Origin: a virus
Strand: one strand, 5' to 3'
DNA: 34,384 nucleotides
IMG/VR virus record: IMGVR_UViG_3300045922_000259
Location: 1-34,384 of that record
Shown here: positions 23,851-31,603 of the stretch, piece by piece
How the letters are laid out: every line of letters starts with the position of its first letter
Numbering within the stretch: position 1 is the stretch's first letter
Made by a program: the position numbers and the translations under genes
Notes under the pieces: model-generated
Told to the model about the DNA's origin: nothing
Database searches by the model: none
What the model saw: the letters and a program-made list of their open reading frames with translations, nothing else

Positions 23851-24086
23851 CACGCCGCACCACCGCGAGAGAACGTCGCCAACGTCATCGACACCCGCGA
23901 TGTCGTGGCGTTCTCGGCCGCATAGCCAGCTTCCAGCAGGCGGGCCAGGTCGGCCACGCTGCGATATTCGACGGTGCGACCATCGAACGACACGCGCGTT
24001 GTCCCGGCCACCAGCGCGTCAGCCAGCGCGCGCCATCGATCCTGCGGAGGTCGCGCAAGCGCCCACGCGAGAATTGTCCCGTCCAT
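23850..24086 (-). CDS. W: Head-tail connector W-like protein
   Basis: This 78-residue protein lies between the large terminase and portal genes, the lambda W slot, and matches gpW in size. It has an N-terminal helix (PPQDRWRALADALVAGTTRV), a beta hairpin (VSFDGRTVEYRSVADL) and a C-terminal tail. GpW stabilises the packaged head and prepares it for the joiner. The stop overlaps the portal start. Confidence 0.8.
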   Translation of the reverse strand: MDGTILAWALARPPQDRWRALADALVAGTTRVSFDGRTVEYRSVADLARLLEAGYAAENATTSRVSMTLATFSRGGAA

Positions 24087-24097
24087 GGCATGTTTCC

Positions 24098-25999
24098 TTA
24101 GCGCAACCAGCCGCCACGCGGTTTAAGCCACGAGCTCGGTCGGAGCGTAGCAGGAGGCGGCACGGGCAGCGCGGAAGCGTTGCTCACCGTCAGCGTCTCG
24201 CTACGCTTCGGCGGCAGCACATCGAGCTGTTCGCGCATCTGCTGCCAGAACCGCTCCCCGTAGCGATCCGCGCCAAGCAGCCACAACGCCGCACGTGCCA
24301 ACACCGCGCAGTCCAGTGCCTCATTGCGCTCGCGCAGCTTCTGCCATTCCTGCCGCACGAAACCGCGCCGATCGCGCACAGAATGCAGTTGCTCGGCGAC
24401 AAGCTGCTTCACCCACTCCACCTCGATGCCGCGTGGCAGATGAACCCAACCAGGCGGATACTCCGCAGCGTCACCGCGCCCGATCCACAGACGCCGATAC
24501 AGGTCGGCCTTCCACGTCGACACCGCGACAGTCCACAACTTCAAGCCGCGCCGCATCTTGCGGCCGTCCACAAGAGCGTCCACCGGCGTCGGACCTTGCA
24601 CAGGCTGAGCGCGATTCCAGCCCTCAACGCCTTTCGTCGGCGCAATCCTCGGATCGTGCAGCCGCCGAAGCTGACCATACACCGCCGTCGTGTCACGCCC
24701 GCCAGTATCAACGCACGCCTTCGCGATGCGCATCGCGCCGCCGTCCTCGCGCGGCCAATCCTTGTCAAGAACCGCAGCCAGCTCGTCCCACGTCTCACGC
24801 TCACGCGGGCTGCCGCGAATCACAACGTGATCCACCAGCCACGACGTGTAGCCGTCTGCCCAACCCCAGACGTCGCACTCCAAGCGATCGTCCTGCACGT
24901 CCACGCCAGCGGTGAGACACAACGCACCATCCGGCACGACGCCAATCTGAAAATCCTCGCGCCGTTCAACCAGCCGTTCCCAATCCGGCGCTTCACCACG
25001 ATCCTGCCAAGTCTCTCCGAGCGCCGTCATAACCCAGACCTTCAATCGTTCCGGGTGACGCTTCGCGTCAAGGAAGTCCCGCGCCGTCTCTTCGAGACGA
25101 CGGAACGGGCTGTAAATCTCATTCAGGTGAAACCCGGCCGCGCGCCCAGGTTCACCCTCCGCCTTCCACTTCCCGCGCGACACTGCCGCGTAACGTTCCG
25201 CATCCGTCCATCCAGCGTCGCACGACTCGCAGTGATAACGCGCCGTCTCGGGCTTACCCTCGTCCCATTTCACCTGCGGCCACCGCAACAACTGCTCATG
25301 GCCACAGTGCGGACACGGGACCCAATACCGACGCCGATCACTCGCCAGATACGCAGCCTCGATCCGTGACGATCCAGCAAACGTCGGCGTGCTGCTCAGC
25401 ACGATCTTCCGGTTCCACACCGTCGCCGTGCGCTTCTCGGCCAACGTAACCGGATCGCCCTCCTCGCCCGCACTCGCGGGATACCGATCCACCTCGTCCA
25501 TCACGACAACGCGGATTGTCTTCTGCGCCAAACCGCTGGGCACATTCGCGCCGACCGCGTGAAGCCGCCCATTAGGAAACTGCCGATGCAACCGCCGATG
25601 TTTCGCCGACCGTGACTTCCGATCGCCCATGATCTCCCGCAACACAGGCGTGTCGCGAATCATCGGGTCGAACTCGTCGTCCGCCCACTCCTCCGCGCGT
25701 TCAACCGTCGGCCAAACCACCAGGATCGGCGCAGGATCAAGGTGAATGTGAAACCCAATCAGGTTGTTTAGCGTCTGCGTCTTCCCAACGCGCGCACATG
25801 TCATCAACACAACGCGCTCGATTCGCGGATCGGTCATCGCATCCATGATGCCGCGCAAATATTCCGCGCGCGACGTATTCCACCGCCCCGGTTCGGCGCT
25901 GCTCTCCGGCGACAACCGCCGATATTCGTCCGCCCACTCCGACAGCGACAGCCTAGGCGGCGGCGCCAGCCTCCTCGCCAGCCTCGTCCACATCCTCAT
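24098..25999 (-). CDS. A: Terminase large subunit (lambda A / GpA-like)
   Basis: This 633-residue protein is given from ATG 25999; an ATG 39 bp further upstream is possible, and neither has a good ribosome site. It shows SLSEWADEYRRLSPESSAEP (the conserved GpA opening), a Walker A variant CARVGKTQ (about 68-75) and a Walker B VVVMDEVDRYP (about 165-175). STPTFAGSSRIEAAYLASDR follows, then a zinc-ribbon pair (CPHCG, CESC) typical of GpA. The C-terminal nuclease part has AGVDVQDDRLECDVWG and GSPRERETWDELAAVL. It pumps DNA into the prohead and cuts genome ends. It overlaps the small subunit by about 47 bp. Confidence 0.92.
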   Translation of the reverse strand: MRMWTRLARRLAPPPRLSLSEWADEYRRLSPESSAEPGRWNTSRAEYLRGIMDAMTDPRIERVVLMTCARVGKTQTLNNLIGFHIHLDPAPILVVWPTVERAEEWADDEFDPMIRDTPVLREIMGDRKSRSAKHRRLHRQFPNGRLHAVGANVPSGLAQKTIRVVVMDEVDRYPASAGEEGDPVTLAEKRTATVWNRKIVLSSTPTFAGSSRIEAAYLASDRRRYWVPCPHCGHEQLLRWPQVKWDEGKPETARYHCESCDAGWTDAERYAAVSRGKWKAEGEPGRAAGFHLNEIYSPFRRLEETARDFLDAKRHPERLKVWVMTALGETWQDRGEAPDWERLVERREDFQIGVVPDGALCLTAGVDVQDDRLECDVWGWADGYTSWLVDHVVIRGSPRERETWDELAAVLDKDWPREDGGAMRIAKACVDTGGRDTTAVYGQLRRLHDPRIAPTKGVEGWNRAQPVQGPTPVDALVDGRKMRRGLKLWTVAVSTWKADLYRRLWIGRGDAAEYPPGWVHLPRGIEVEWVKQLVAEQLHSVRDRRGFVRQEWQKLRERNEALDCAVLARAALWLLGADRYGERFWQQMREQLDVLPPKRSETLTVSNASALPVPPPATLRPSSWLKPRGGWLR

Positions 26000-26534
26000 T
26001 GCGGCGGACGAGTCGGCGCGCCCGTTCCTTGATCGCATCGATGACTTCGTTCTCTGCCAGATCGTTCAGCGCGTCGTGCACGGCTCTCGTCAGCAGCTCG
26101 CGCGTTTGCACCGGATCAGTCATCAGCGCCAACCGAGGAGCGCAGGCCGCAGGGATCGCCAGCACCTTCTGGCGCACCGCGCCAAACGCTGCGCCGACCT
26201 GATCCTCAATCACGTCCGCAGCGATCAAATCCGCGCTGAGCTGATCGACCAGCAACTGCAGCCTATCGCCCCGCAGCTTGATCTCGCGCGCCTTGACCGC
26301 GTCTAGACTGACCGCATCCACCACAACACCGCGCCCGTTAGCGGCCTGCGCAGCCGCCAGCGCCTTCACCCCAGCCTGCACGACCGCGCGCAGGTCAATC
26401 ATGCCCTCCATCGTGACCGGCAGACGCCCGTCTGACTTACGTCCAGTTATGACGCGCTCAGACACACCAAGCAGCCTTGCGAGCTGGCCTGCCGTGCAAG
26501 CGCTAGGTATGTCTGGTGAGGCTACTCTTGGCAT
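25953..26534 (-). CDS. Terminase small subunit (Nu1-like)
   Basis: This 193-residue protein has an N-terminal winged-HTH (TAGQLARLLGVSERVITGRK), which in Nu1 binds the cos site. A helical middle (DAVKAREIKLRGDRLQLLVD) and a C-terminal large-subunit-binding tail rich in Glu/Arg follow. The order small then large terminase is standard. The start is ATG 26534 with a weak AGG site. It is the first gene of the late operon, so the upstream 26535-26719 probably holds the late promoter and perhaps cos. Confidence 0.85.
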   Translation of the reverse strand: MPRVASPDIPSACTAGQLARLLGVSERVITGRKSDGRLPVTMEGMIDLRAVVQAGVKALAAAQAANGRGVVVDAVSLDAVKAREIKLRGDRLQLLVDQLSADLIAADVIEDQVGAAFGAVRQKVLAIPAACAPRLALMTDPVQTRELLTRAVHDALNDLAENEVIDAIKERARRLVRRNEDVDEAGEEAGAAA

Positions 26535-26602
26535 GGTTCTTGCCTAGCCGCATTTTGCGCTTTGCCCGCCCGCATAGGTTGTGGCCCAGGAAGGACCCGC
26601 GC

Positions 26603-26616
26603 TCACGAAATCGTGA
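26603..26616. promoter_or_regulatory. Palindromic operator-like site in divergent promoter region
   Basis: The sequence tcacga-aa-tcgtga is a 6+2+6 palindrome between the divergent small terminase gene and the 68-residue + strand gene. Its placement fits a regulator site controlling one or both transcripts. No matching copy was noted at 33279-33318, so a different regulator would be involved. Confidence 0.4.
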
Positions 26617-26639
26617 ACGTGGCATACAAGCGGAAGAGC

Positions 26640-26670
26640 TTGCGTGCGGGATCGATGCGCGCCATATAAC
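26640..26670 (+). promoter_or_regulatory. Candidate promoter for the 68-residue + strand gene
   Basis: A good -10 match tataac (26665-26670) sits 50 bp before the ATG at 26720. A weak -35, ttgcgt (26640-26645), lies 19 bp before it. The AT-rich -10 stands out in this GC-rich stretch. Confidence 0.4.
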
Positions 26671-26719
26671 ACACATCGGATGGCGAGCGGCGCCGCCGAG
26701 ACAGAGAGGAGACAGGACG

Positions 26720-26926
26720 ATGGCCAACTACACCGTATATGCAAACGTCGAGCAGCGGGACACCAGCGAGGTCAGCCGCCATCGCACGCTCGCCGCCGCT
26801 GGGCGCAGCTACCAAGCAGCGAACACCGGAAACCTGCGCCGCGTGCTCGACAACAAGGGCCGCGACGTGACGCAGGCCGCGTGTGACGCCGCGAATGAGG
26901 CCCTGTCGCGTTCGTGTGGGCGATAG
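26720..26926 (+). CDS. Small phage protein on an isolated + strand island
   Basis: This 68-residue protein (MANYTVYANVEQRDTSEVSR, then HRTLAAAGRSYQAANTGNLR) starts behind AGGAG (agAGGAGacaggacgATG). It is small, basic and not recognised. It has no membrane segment. It is the only + strand gene between 1618 and 33240, lying between the divergent late operon and the convergent early operon. It has its own candidate promoter and a strong hairpin just after it, so it is a separate transcription unit. Such 'moron'-like islands are often expressed from the prophage. Confidence 0.7.
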   Translation: MANYTVYANVEQRDTSEVSRHRTLAAAGRSYQAANTGNLRRVLDNKGRDVTQAACDAANEALSRSCGR

Positions 26927-26942
26927 CTGCAGTAGTCGCGTG

Positions 26943-26977
26943 GCCTCGGCGGCGGATCAGCGATCCGCCGCCGAGGC
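26943..26977. terminator. Strong hairpin between convergent genes, likely bidirectional terminator
   Basis: Left arm 26943-26958 and right arm 26962-26977 form a perfect 16-bp GC-rich stem with a 3-nt loop. It begins 16 bp after the stop of the + strand small gene and also lies downstream of the - strand gene at 27222-27779. No T-run follows on the + side, so it may act as a bidirectional or Rho-assisted terminator. Confidence 0.75.
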
Positions 26978-27221
26978 TGGACGACATGCGCGCCGTTGGC
27001 CCTGCGGGCGCCGCACATCGGCCTGCGCCTCTGGCCGCTAGGTGGGTAGCGGCGGGGCGCGTGAGGCCGCTCTACGGGCTTCCTACGGGCGGCGGAGGGC
27101 ATGTCTGTCCGCGTTGCTGCCGGTCAGAACAGCGCCGGCTGCTGAAGCGTGGCGAGTCATGTGAGACGCCAGCGCGCAGTTCGGCACGCTAGTCGCGCGC
27201 TAGCGGATTCGGAGTCCAGTG
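26978..27221. other. Non-coding gap after the hairpin
   Basis: About 240 GC-rich bases between the hairpin and the stop of the DUF6456-like gene. I see no convincing gene, RNA or repeat here. Open frames in it are short, lack ribosome sites and are compositionally driven. A cos or packaging site is possible, as the small terminase gene is nearby. Confidence 0.4.
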
Positions 27222-27779
27222 TCAAGATTTTTCGACACGGCGGGCGCGCGGGGAGCCGTCCAGCCCGTAGTGCCGAGCCAGGACGCCGAGCGCGGCGACT
27301 AGGACTCCCTGAGCGCGAGCGTGAGTCATCGGGCGGCCGTTCCAGCCGCACCGCGCGGCCCACTCGCGGATCGACGTCTCGCAGCCGATCACGTGCCAGA
27401 CGCATGACCCGGCCGGGCTGTCGTGCCCGCCCAGGGCCGTCATGGCGAGGGCGACGCGGTGCCGTGCTGCGGCCTGGCGTTCGGTGAGGTTGTCGCCGGT
27501 GGTGGCCGGCACGCGGAGATACGACTGCGCCCGCAGCGGATCGAGCGCGGCCAGGCGGAAGGCGTTGTGGAACTGCTCGGCGGCCGCAGCCATCACGGCG
27601 GTGATCGAGCCCGATCGCAGCATGAGGTCGACCAGCGACAGCGCGCGGCGGACGGTGACGTGTCGTCCTGTTTCCGGGTCGCGCACGCGAATAGGGCCAC
27701 TTAGCGGGCGATGTTGAGACGACCACGCGTCTGGTGCTGGTGGTGTCTTCGGTCTGGAAGCCGCTTTTTTCATAGGCAT
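27222..27779 (-). CDS. DUF6456-like phage/alphaproteobacterial protein
   Basis: This 185-residue protein is placed at ATG 27779, after an AAAGGA 12 bp away; ATGs at 27773 and 27818 are alternatives. The basic N-terminus (KKAASRPKTPPAP) is followed by a helical body. The body includes EQFHNAFRLAALDPLRAQSY, ERQAAARHRVALAMTALGG and a C-terminal segment GSCVWHVIGCETSIREWAAR, then LVAALGVLARHYG. This pattern resembles the DUF6456 domain common in alphaproteobacteria, which may be DNA-binding. As the last gene of the early operon, just after the probable origin, it could be a late regulator. Function is inferred only. Confidence 0.65.
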   Translation of the reverse strand: MPMKKAASRPKTPPAPDAWSSQHRPLSGPIRVRDPETGRHVTVRRALSLVDLMLRSGSITAVMAAAAEQFHNAFRLAALDPLRAQSYLRVPATTGDNLTERQAAARHRVALAMTALGGHDSPAGSCVWHVIGCETSIREWAARCGWNGRPMTHARAQGVLVAALGVLARHYGLDGSPRARRVEKS

Positions 27780-27809
27780 GGTGTCGGTTTTTCCTTTACT
27801 ATCAATGAT

Positions 27810-28129
27810 GTTACGCATGTTACGTTTCGTTTGCGCATCGTGTAACACCTAACCCATTGATCCAACGGGGATGTTACGCTTGTTACGTATGTTACAGAGA
27901 TATATATACCCATACGCGTGCGCGTACGCGTGCGTGCGTGCGTGCGTACGCGCACGCGTGTGCGTGCGTGTATGGGTGTGTGTTTCGGCGTAACACGCGT
28001 AACAGCGTAACACGCGTTCAATATCAATGGGTTAGGTGTTACGCTCGTCACGGCCCAGTGTAACACCCATGGAAAAACCATTTTTGATCAAGGTGTTAGG
28101 TGTTACACCCGGCGCGGGCCGGCTGTAAC
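27810..28129. other. Probable replication origin: gttac iterons and nested inverted repeats
   Basis: This non-coding stretch, between the primase-helicase and the DUF6456-like gene, holds 13 copies of gttac/gtaac. They fall in clusters with 8-9-bp steps: 27810/27819; 27873/27882/27891; and, on the other strand, 27990/27999/28007. Further copies are at 27842, 28038, 28060, 28102 and 28125. A 20-bp perfect inverted repeat (27842-27861 and 28023-28042) brackets an alternating purine-pyrimidine core. Part of the repeat (gttaggtgttac) recurs at 28095-28106. The whole 27780-28150 region lacks genes. AT-rich segments lie within it. Iterons plus an AT-rich or easily melted core beside a primase gene are the usual marks of a phage origin. 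Confidence 0.65.
27911..27974. repeat. 64-bp perfect purine-pyrimidine alternation (Z-DNA/cruciform prone)
   Basis: Every base from 27911 to 27974 alternates pyrimidine-purine, mostly cg, tg and ta steps. It is preceded by a tatatata run. It contains a perfect 16-bp inverted repeat (27914-27929 and 27944-27959) around a 14-nt gtgc-repeat loop, and a further 8-bp pair (acccatac 27908-27915; gtatgggt 27970-27977) outside it. Under negative supercoiling this should flip readily to Z-DNA or extrude a cruciform. Confidence 0.85.
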
Positions 28130-28150
28130 GCTGAGGCCGACCGAGGCATC

Positions 28151-30805
28151 CTAGCAGAACGCGTCAGCAGGCACAATCACGGCTCGTGAGACGAACGGCC
28201 CGAACCGTGTTACCGCGCTCGGGTGCCGTGCTGCACCAGGCACGCGGAGCAGCGCGGCGAACCAAGCCGACTCCCATGGCGTGCCAGCGAAGCCGCGCCG
28301 GATCGTTTCGCTCTGCTTGGCCACCACCACGTATTCACGGCCGCCGATGGTTTCGATCTTCGCCCCTGCGCGTAGGAGGGCTTTGCGCATTTCATCTCGC
28401 GCCAACGTCACCTCGTCCGATGCACCGGTGAGCACCGCGACGATCTCGCCGAGGCTGACGGGTTCGACGCGGCCGCTGTTGACGCTCGCGACGCGAATCT
28501 CGATCTGTGCCAGGTGTGCGAGCGCGCGTGACCAATCAGGCTCGGCCGTGTGACGTTCGGCCGTCGTGCGGACCCATTCCCGTTTGGCGACGATCTCGTC
28601 TGCCTCATCGACTGACACCAGCCGTGACGATCGCAGGGACCACGCGCCGGCCATGACTGCGCCGAGAGTGTCGCCGAGGCGACGCGATCCGTAGTGTCGT
28701 GCGATCGCGGTCGCGAACGTCTCGGCGTTCGCGCGCAGCGTAGGCAGCAGTTTCAGCGTGCGCGCGAGCAGGCGCGCGGAGAAGTCCGGCGTGATCACGT
28801 CGGTGACGAGCGCTTTCAGCTCGGCGAAACGTTCGTTGCGCGCGTCCGGCTCGGACGGCGGTGCGATCGACAGGACGATTGTGCGGCTTTCGTCGGCGGC
28901 TTGCGCAAGCGCTACGTTGATGGAGCTGAATGCGAAACATGAGTTGATGCGGTATCGCTTGACGCCGCCCGTTTGTGTTCCCTTCAAAATGACCGCGCCG
29001 GTTTCGCTGGATGCTTGCCTGGCGAGGTCCAATATTTGCTGCAACCGGTCCCTGTCGCGTGTGTTCTGGCTTTCGGCTTCGTCGAATACTATCGGCCTAG
29101 CATCCAATCCGAGCTCTCCGCGCAGTCCTGCTTCGGTCGTCTTGCTCTGCACTTGCAGCGCGATCGCGCCGAGTGTGGGCTTGACGATGTTGTCAAGCAC
29201 CCACGTCTTGCCAGCGCCGTGTTCGCTGGTGATCCAGATGTGTGGACGCCACGCCAGCGCACCGCAGACCGGTGCGATCACCAGCCAGCCGGCGAGCAGG
29301 CGGCCCATGGCTTCGGGTTCTTCCCATGACACATGCGCGCAGACATCGATCAGGCGCGCCGCCTCACTGGTTGTCAGCGGTTCGCCGAGCGGCAGCGCGA
29401 GCGGCCGCGCGCGCTCATAGATGTTCGCGCTTGGAAACGTTGCCACCTCGTGTTCGGCGTCGTCCACCAGCAGCCGGTCGCCGAGGTGCAGGACAACGCG
29501 GCCCTGATCAAGCCACGCGCCACGACCGCGAACGCGCGCTGGATCAAATACGCCGACGCGGTGGCAAGACTGCATGAGATCGTTCGCGGCGGCGCGCGTG
29601 GCGACGCCATCGCGCGACGGGTAGAAGGCTTCCCACCAGCTCAGCGGCGCGAGCTGCAGCAAACAGCCCATCCGATCGAGGTCGCGCGGGCCGAGCTCGA
29701 CAACCTGTTGCGCGGCGGCGGGCAGAAAAAAATACCGTCCGCGATCGTATCCGAGCGCGCGGAATGGCGCGTCGGCCGGTTGCAGCGGCTGTTGCACGTC
29801 GTCAGGGGATGGCGGCGGCACGTCCGGCAACGGATCGTCGGCTGGCGGCGATGCCTGCGGTGCGTCCCGCCGCGCGGTGTGGTCGCGGACGTGCGCGAGC
29901 ACGCGCTCGCCCGTCCATCCCTCGCGCTCAGCGTCTGCGAGGTCCCAGCCGTCAGCCACGCCAGCGGGCGGCGTGACGACGCCGACCTTGAGCGCGCCTA
30001 GCCTGATCAGGCGGCCAGCAATCCAGTCGGCAGCGGCGAGGCCTGGTTGATCCGCGTCCGGCCAGATCGCCACCGGGCGGCCTGCCAGGGGCGACCAGTC
30101 AACGTGCTTGACTGCCTGCGCACCGCCTGGCCACGCGAGCACGATAACGCGGTCGCCGATGAGGCGGCGAGCCGCATCGCACTTCGGCTCGCCCTCGACG
30201 ATCAGCACGGGATCGGCTGGGCGCGCGGCGAGCAGGTCGAGGCCATAGAGCGGGCGGGGCTTCGGCAGCGCCTGCCAGCGCCAGTCGGCGCGCGTGCCGT
30301 TGGTGCAGTAGGTGAGCGGCAGAATCTGCTTGCGCTGGCCCGGAGGCTCGTAGCGGTGGATCACGCAGAGGAGGCGGCCTGCAGCGTCTCGATACTCGGC
30401 GACGTGCGCTGGTTCGCCGAGCTTGTGGTGCCGTGTCGGAGGAGGAGGAGCGTCATCGGGCACTGGCACGATCGCGCGCCACGCTCCGGTGTCGTGCGCG
30501 TGGCCGTTGACCGTCTCGATGCCGAGTTCGGCGGCGATCGCGCGCGCAGCGTCGAATTGCGACGTGCTGTCGAGCCACGCGCGCAGGGATATCAGGTCGC
30601 CGCCACGTTCGTTCGTGGCGAAGTCAGCCCACACGCCGGTCCGCACGTTGACCTTGAACGATCCGGGCTGATGGTCCGCCCGTTTCGGGTTGCGCACAAC
30701 GTATTCTGCGCCGATGCATCGTCCGCCTGGCAGCCAGCGGTGAAGCAGGCTGTCGGCTGCGTTCAAGGCGGCGCGTGCGATAGCGTCGAAGTCGATGTTG
30801 TGCAT
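28151..30805 (-). CDS. Toprim primase / DUF927-like helicase
   Basis: This 884-residue protein starts at ATG 30805. The N-terminus (about 30-95) is a primase-type zinc-less module (SFKVNVRTGVWADFATNERG then GDLISLRAWL). The Toprim core has IVEGEPKCDAA (202-212) and WPDADQPG (248-255) with the catalytic Glu and Asp-x-Asp. A Pro/Asp-rich linker (310-345) leads to a helicase-like AAA domain with Walker A SEHGAGKT (527-534), Walker B IVFDEAES (572-579) and a KGTQTGG loop. This is the self-contained primase-helicase layout of phage and plasmid replication. It should unwind and prime the phage origin, which lies immediately after it. Confidence 0.9.
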   Translation of the reverse strand: MHNIDFDAIARAALNAADSLLHRWLPGGRCIGAEYVVRNPKRADHQPGSFKVNVRTGVWADFATNERGGDLISLRAWLDSTSQFDAARAIAAELGIETVNGHAHDTGAWRAIVPVPDDAPPPPTRHHKLGEPAHVAEYRDAAGRLLCVIHRYEPPGQRKQILPLTYCTNGTRADWRWQALPKPRPLYGLDLLAARPADPVLIVEGEPKCDAARRLIGDRVIVLAWPGGAQAVKHVDWSPLAGRPVAIWPDADQPGLAAADWIAGRLIRLGALKVGVVTPPAGVADGWDLADAEREGWTGERVLAHVRDHTARRDAPQASPPADDPLPDVPPPSPDDVQQPLQPADAPFRALGYDRGRYFFLPAAAQQVVELGPRDLDRMGCLLQLAPLSWWEAFYPSRDGVATRAAANDLMQSCHRVGVFDPARVRGRGAWLDQGRVVLHLGDRLLVDDAEHEVATFPSANIYERARPLALPLGEPLTTSEAARLIDVCAHVSWEEPEAMGRLLAGWLVIAPVCGALAWRPHIWITSEHGAGKTWVLDNIVKPTLGAIALQVQSKTTEAGLRGELGLDARPIVFDEAESQNTRDRDRLQQILDLARQASSETGAVILKGTQTGGVKRYRINSCFAFSSINVALAQAADESRTIVLSIAPPSEPDARNERFAELKALVTDVITPDFSARLLARTLKLLPTLRANAETFATAIARHYGSRRLGDTLGAVMAGAWSLRSSRLVSVDEADEIVAKREWVRTTAERHTAEPDWSRALAHLAQIEIRVASVNSGRVEPVSLGEIVAVLTGASDEVTLARDEMRKALLRAGAKIETIGGREYVVVAKQSETIRRGFAGTPWESAWFAALLRVPGAARHPSAVTRFGPFVSRAVIVPADAFC

Positions 30806-30818
30806 GACGCGCGCCCGG

Positions 30819-31040
30819 TTAGTGTTTGCGGCGTATTGCGTTCAGCCGCTCCACAAGCAGATCTAGAGCGCACTTCGCGGCGCGGTCAGGCTTGCCGTGC
30901 TGTTCAAGCGCGGCCTCGATGCACGCTGCCAGCGCCGCTGTCAGCGCGATCAGGGCGTCTGCGGCGGTTGCTTCCCGCAGCTCGATCTCGATCAGGATTG
31001 CCTTGAGCAGTTCGGTTTGCAGCGCGCGTCTGTCATTCAT
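30819..31040 (-). CDS. Small helical early protein
   Basis: This 73-residue frame (MNDRRALQTELLKAILIEIE ...) starts at ATG 31040 and overlaps the next upstream stop by 8 bp. It is almost entirely helical and Ala/Leu/Glu-rich (ALIALTAALAACIEAALEQH), ending RRKH. No family recognised. It may be an accessory to the primase-helicase that follows. Confidence 0.6.
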   Translation of the reverse strand: MNDRRALQTELLKAILIEIELREATAADALIALTAALAACIEAALEQHGKPDRAAKCALDLLVERLNAIRRKH

Positions 31041-31212
31041 GGCGCTGGTCCTCCCGTTCGGCGGCGCGCTTCAGGGCGTGCGCGACGTGCGAGCAGATGA
31101 TTGATGTTTCCAGTTCGATCAGCCGGACGCGTTCGGTGCGCGGTTTCGTGCTCGCGAGGTGCCAGAGAATGTTGAGGCGGCGGCGGATCAGTTGTTCGAG
31201 TTCCTCAGTCAT
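31033..31212 (-). CDS. Small early protein with helical hairpin
   Basis: This 59-residue frame uses ATG 31212 behind GGAGGG (tGGAGGGacgacATG). It is helical and charged (EELEQLIRRRLNILWHLAST ... ELETSIICSHVAHALKRAAE). It overlaps genes on both sides. Function unknown. The good ribosome site and overlaps support reality. Confidence 0.6.
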   Translation of the reverse strand: MTEELEQLIRRRLNILWHLASTKPRTERVRLIELETSIICSHVAHALKRAAEREDQRHE

Positions 31213-31603
31213 GTCGTCCCTCCAGGATTGTCGTTGCGTCCTCAACCGATCGTGCGACGCCCGCAAGCGCGCCCATTCGCTTGGCTGTTTCGATGAAGGC
31301 GCGTTGCTCAGGTGTCAGGCGGCCGTGCGGTGACTTGGTTTCGATGGCAACGAACACCGCCACGCGTTTCCCGACCATGTCTGGCGTGATCTCGATTGAT
31401 CGCCAGCCGATCAGGTCGGAGGAGCCCGGCGCGAGACCGAACGTGCAGCGCTGTGCGTCGGATAGCATGACGAGGCTGCCGCACGATGACGTGACTGCAC
31501 GTCCGGTCCATCCGGCGCCGACGTGGTTCCTGAACAGCCGGACGTCTGGCCGCGAGCCGAGGGCGGCAAGCGTCATACGTAACAGGTCAGATTCGGACGT
31601 CAT
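31205..31603 (-). CDS. VRR-NUC domain nuclease
   Basis: This 132-residue protein starts at ATG 31603, ATGA-coupled to the helicase stop. It has the VRR-NUC/PD-(D/E)xK core: VRLFRNHVGAGW (21-32), CTFGLAPGSSDLIGW with Asp63, FVAIETKS with Glu88-x-Lys90, and RLTPEQRAFIETAKRMGALA with Gln100. Virus-type VRR-NUC proteins are stand-alone Holliday-junction or flap nucleases. Beside an SF2 helicase and a primase it is expected to act in phage replication or recombination. The active-site residues appear intact. Confidence 0.9.
   Translation of the reverse strand: MTSESDLLRMTLAALGSRPDVRLFRNHVGAGWTGRAVTSSCGSLVMLSDAQRCTFGLAPGSSDLIGWRSIEITPDMVGKRVAVFVAIETKSPHGRLTPEQRAFIETAKRMGALAGVARSVEDATTILEGRHD

Noticed and set aside
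23843-25369. A 508-codon + strand open frame opposite the terminase
   Set aside because: GC-driven shadow of the GpA terminase, with no recognisable motif and a Pro/Arg/His-rich product.
27857-28063. A short + strand frame with Thr/Arg/Ala repeats through the gtgc-rich core
   Set aside because: The frame is a by-product of the alternating purine-pyrimidine tract in the origin candidate.
27842-28110. CRISPR-like array suggested by the repeated gtgttac motif
   Set aside because: The motifs are only 5-12 bp, in both orientations and unevenly spaced. There are no spacers of constant length and no cas genes.
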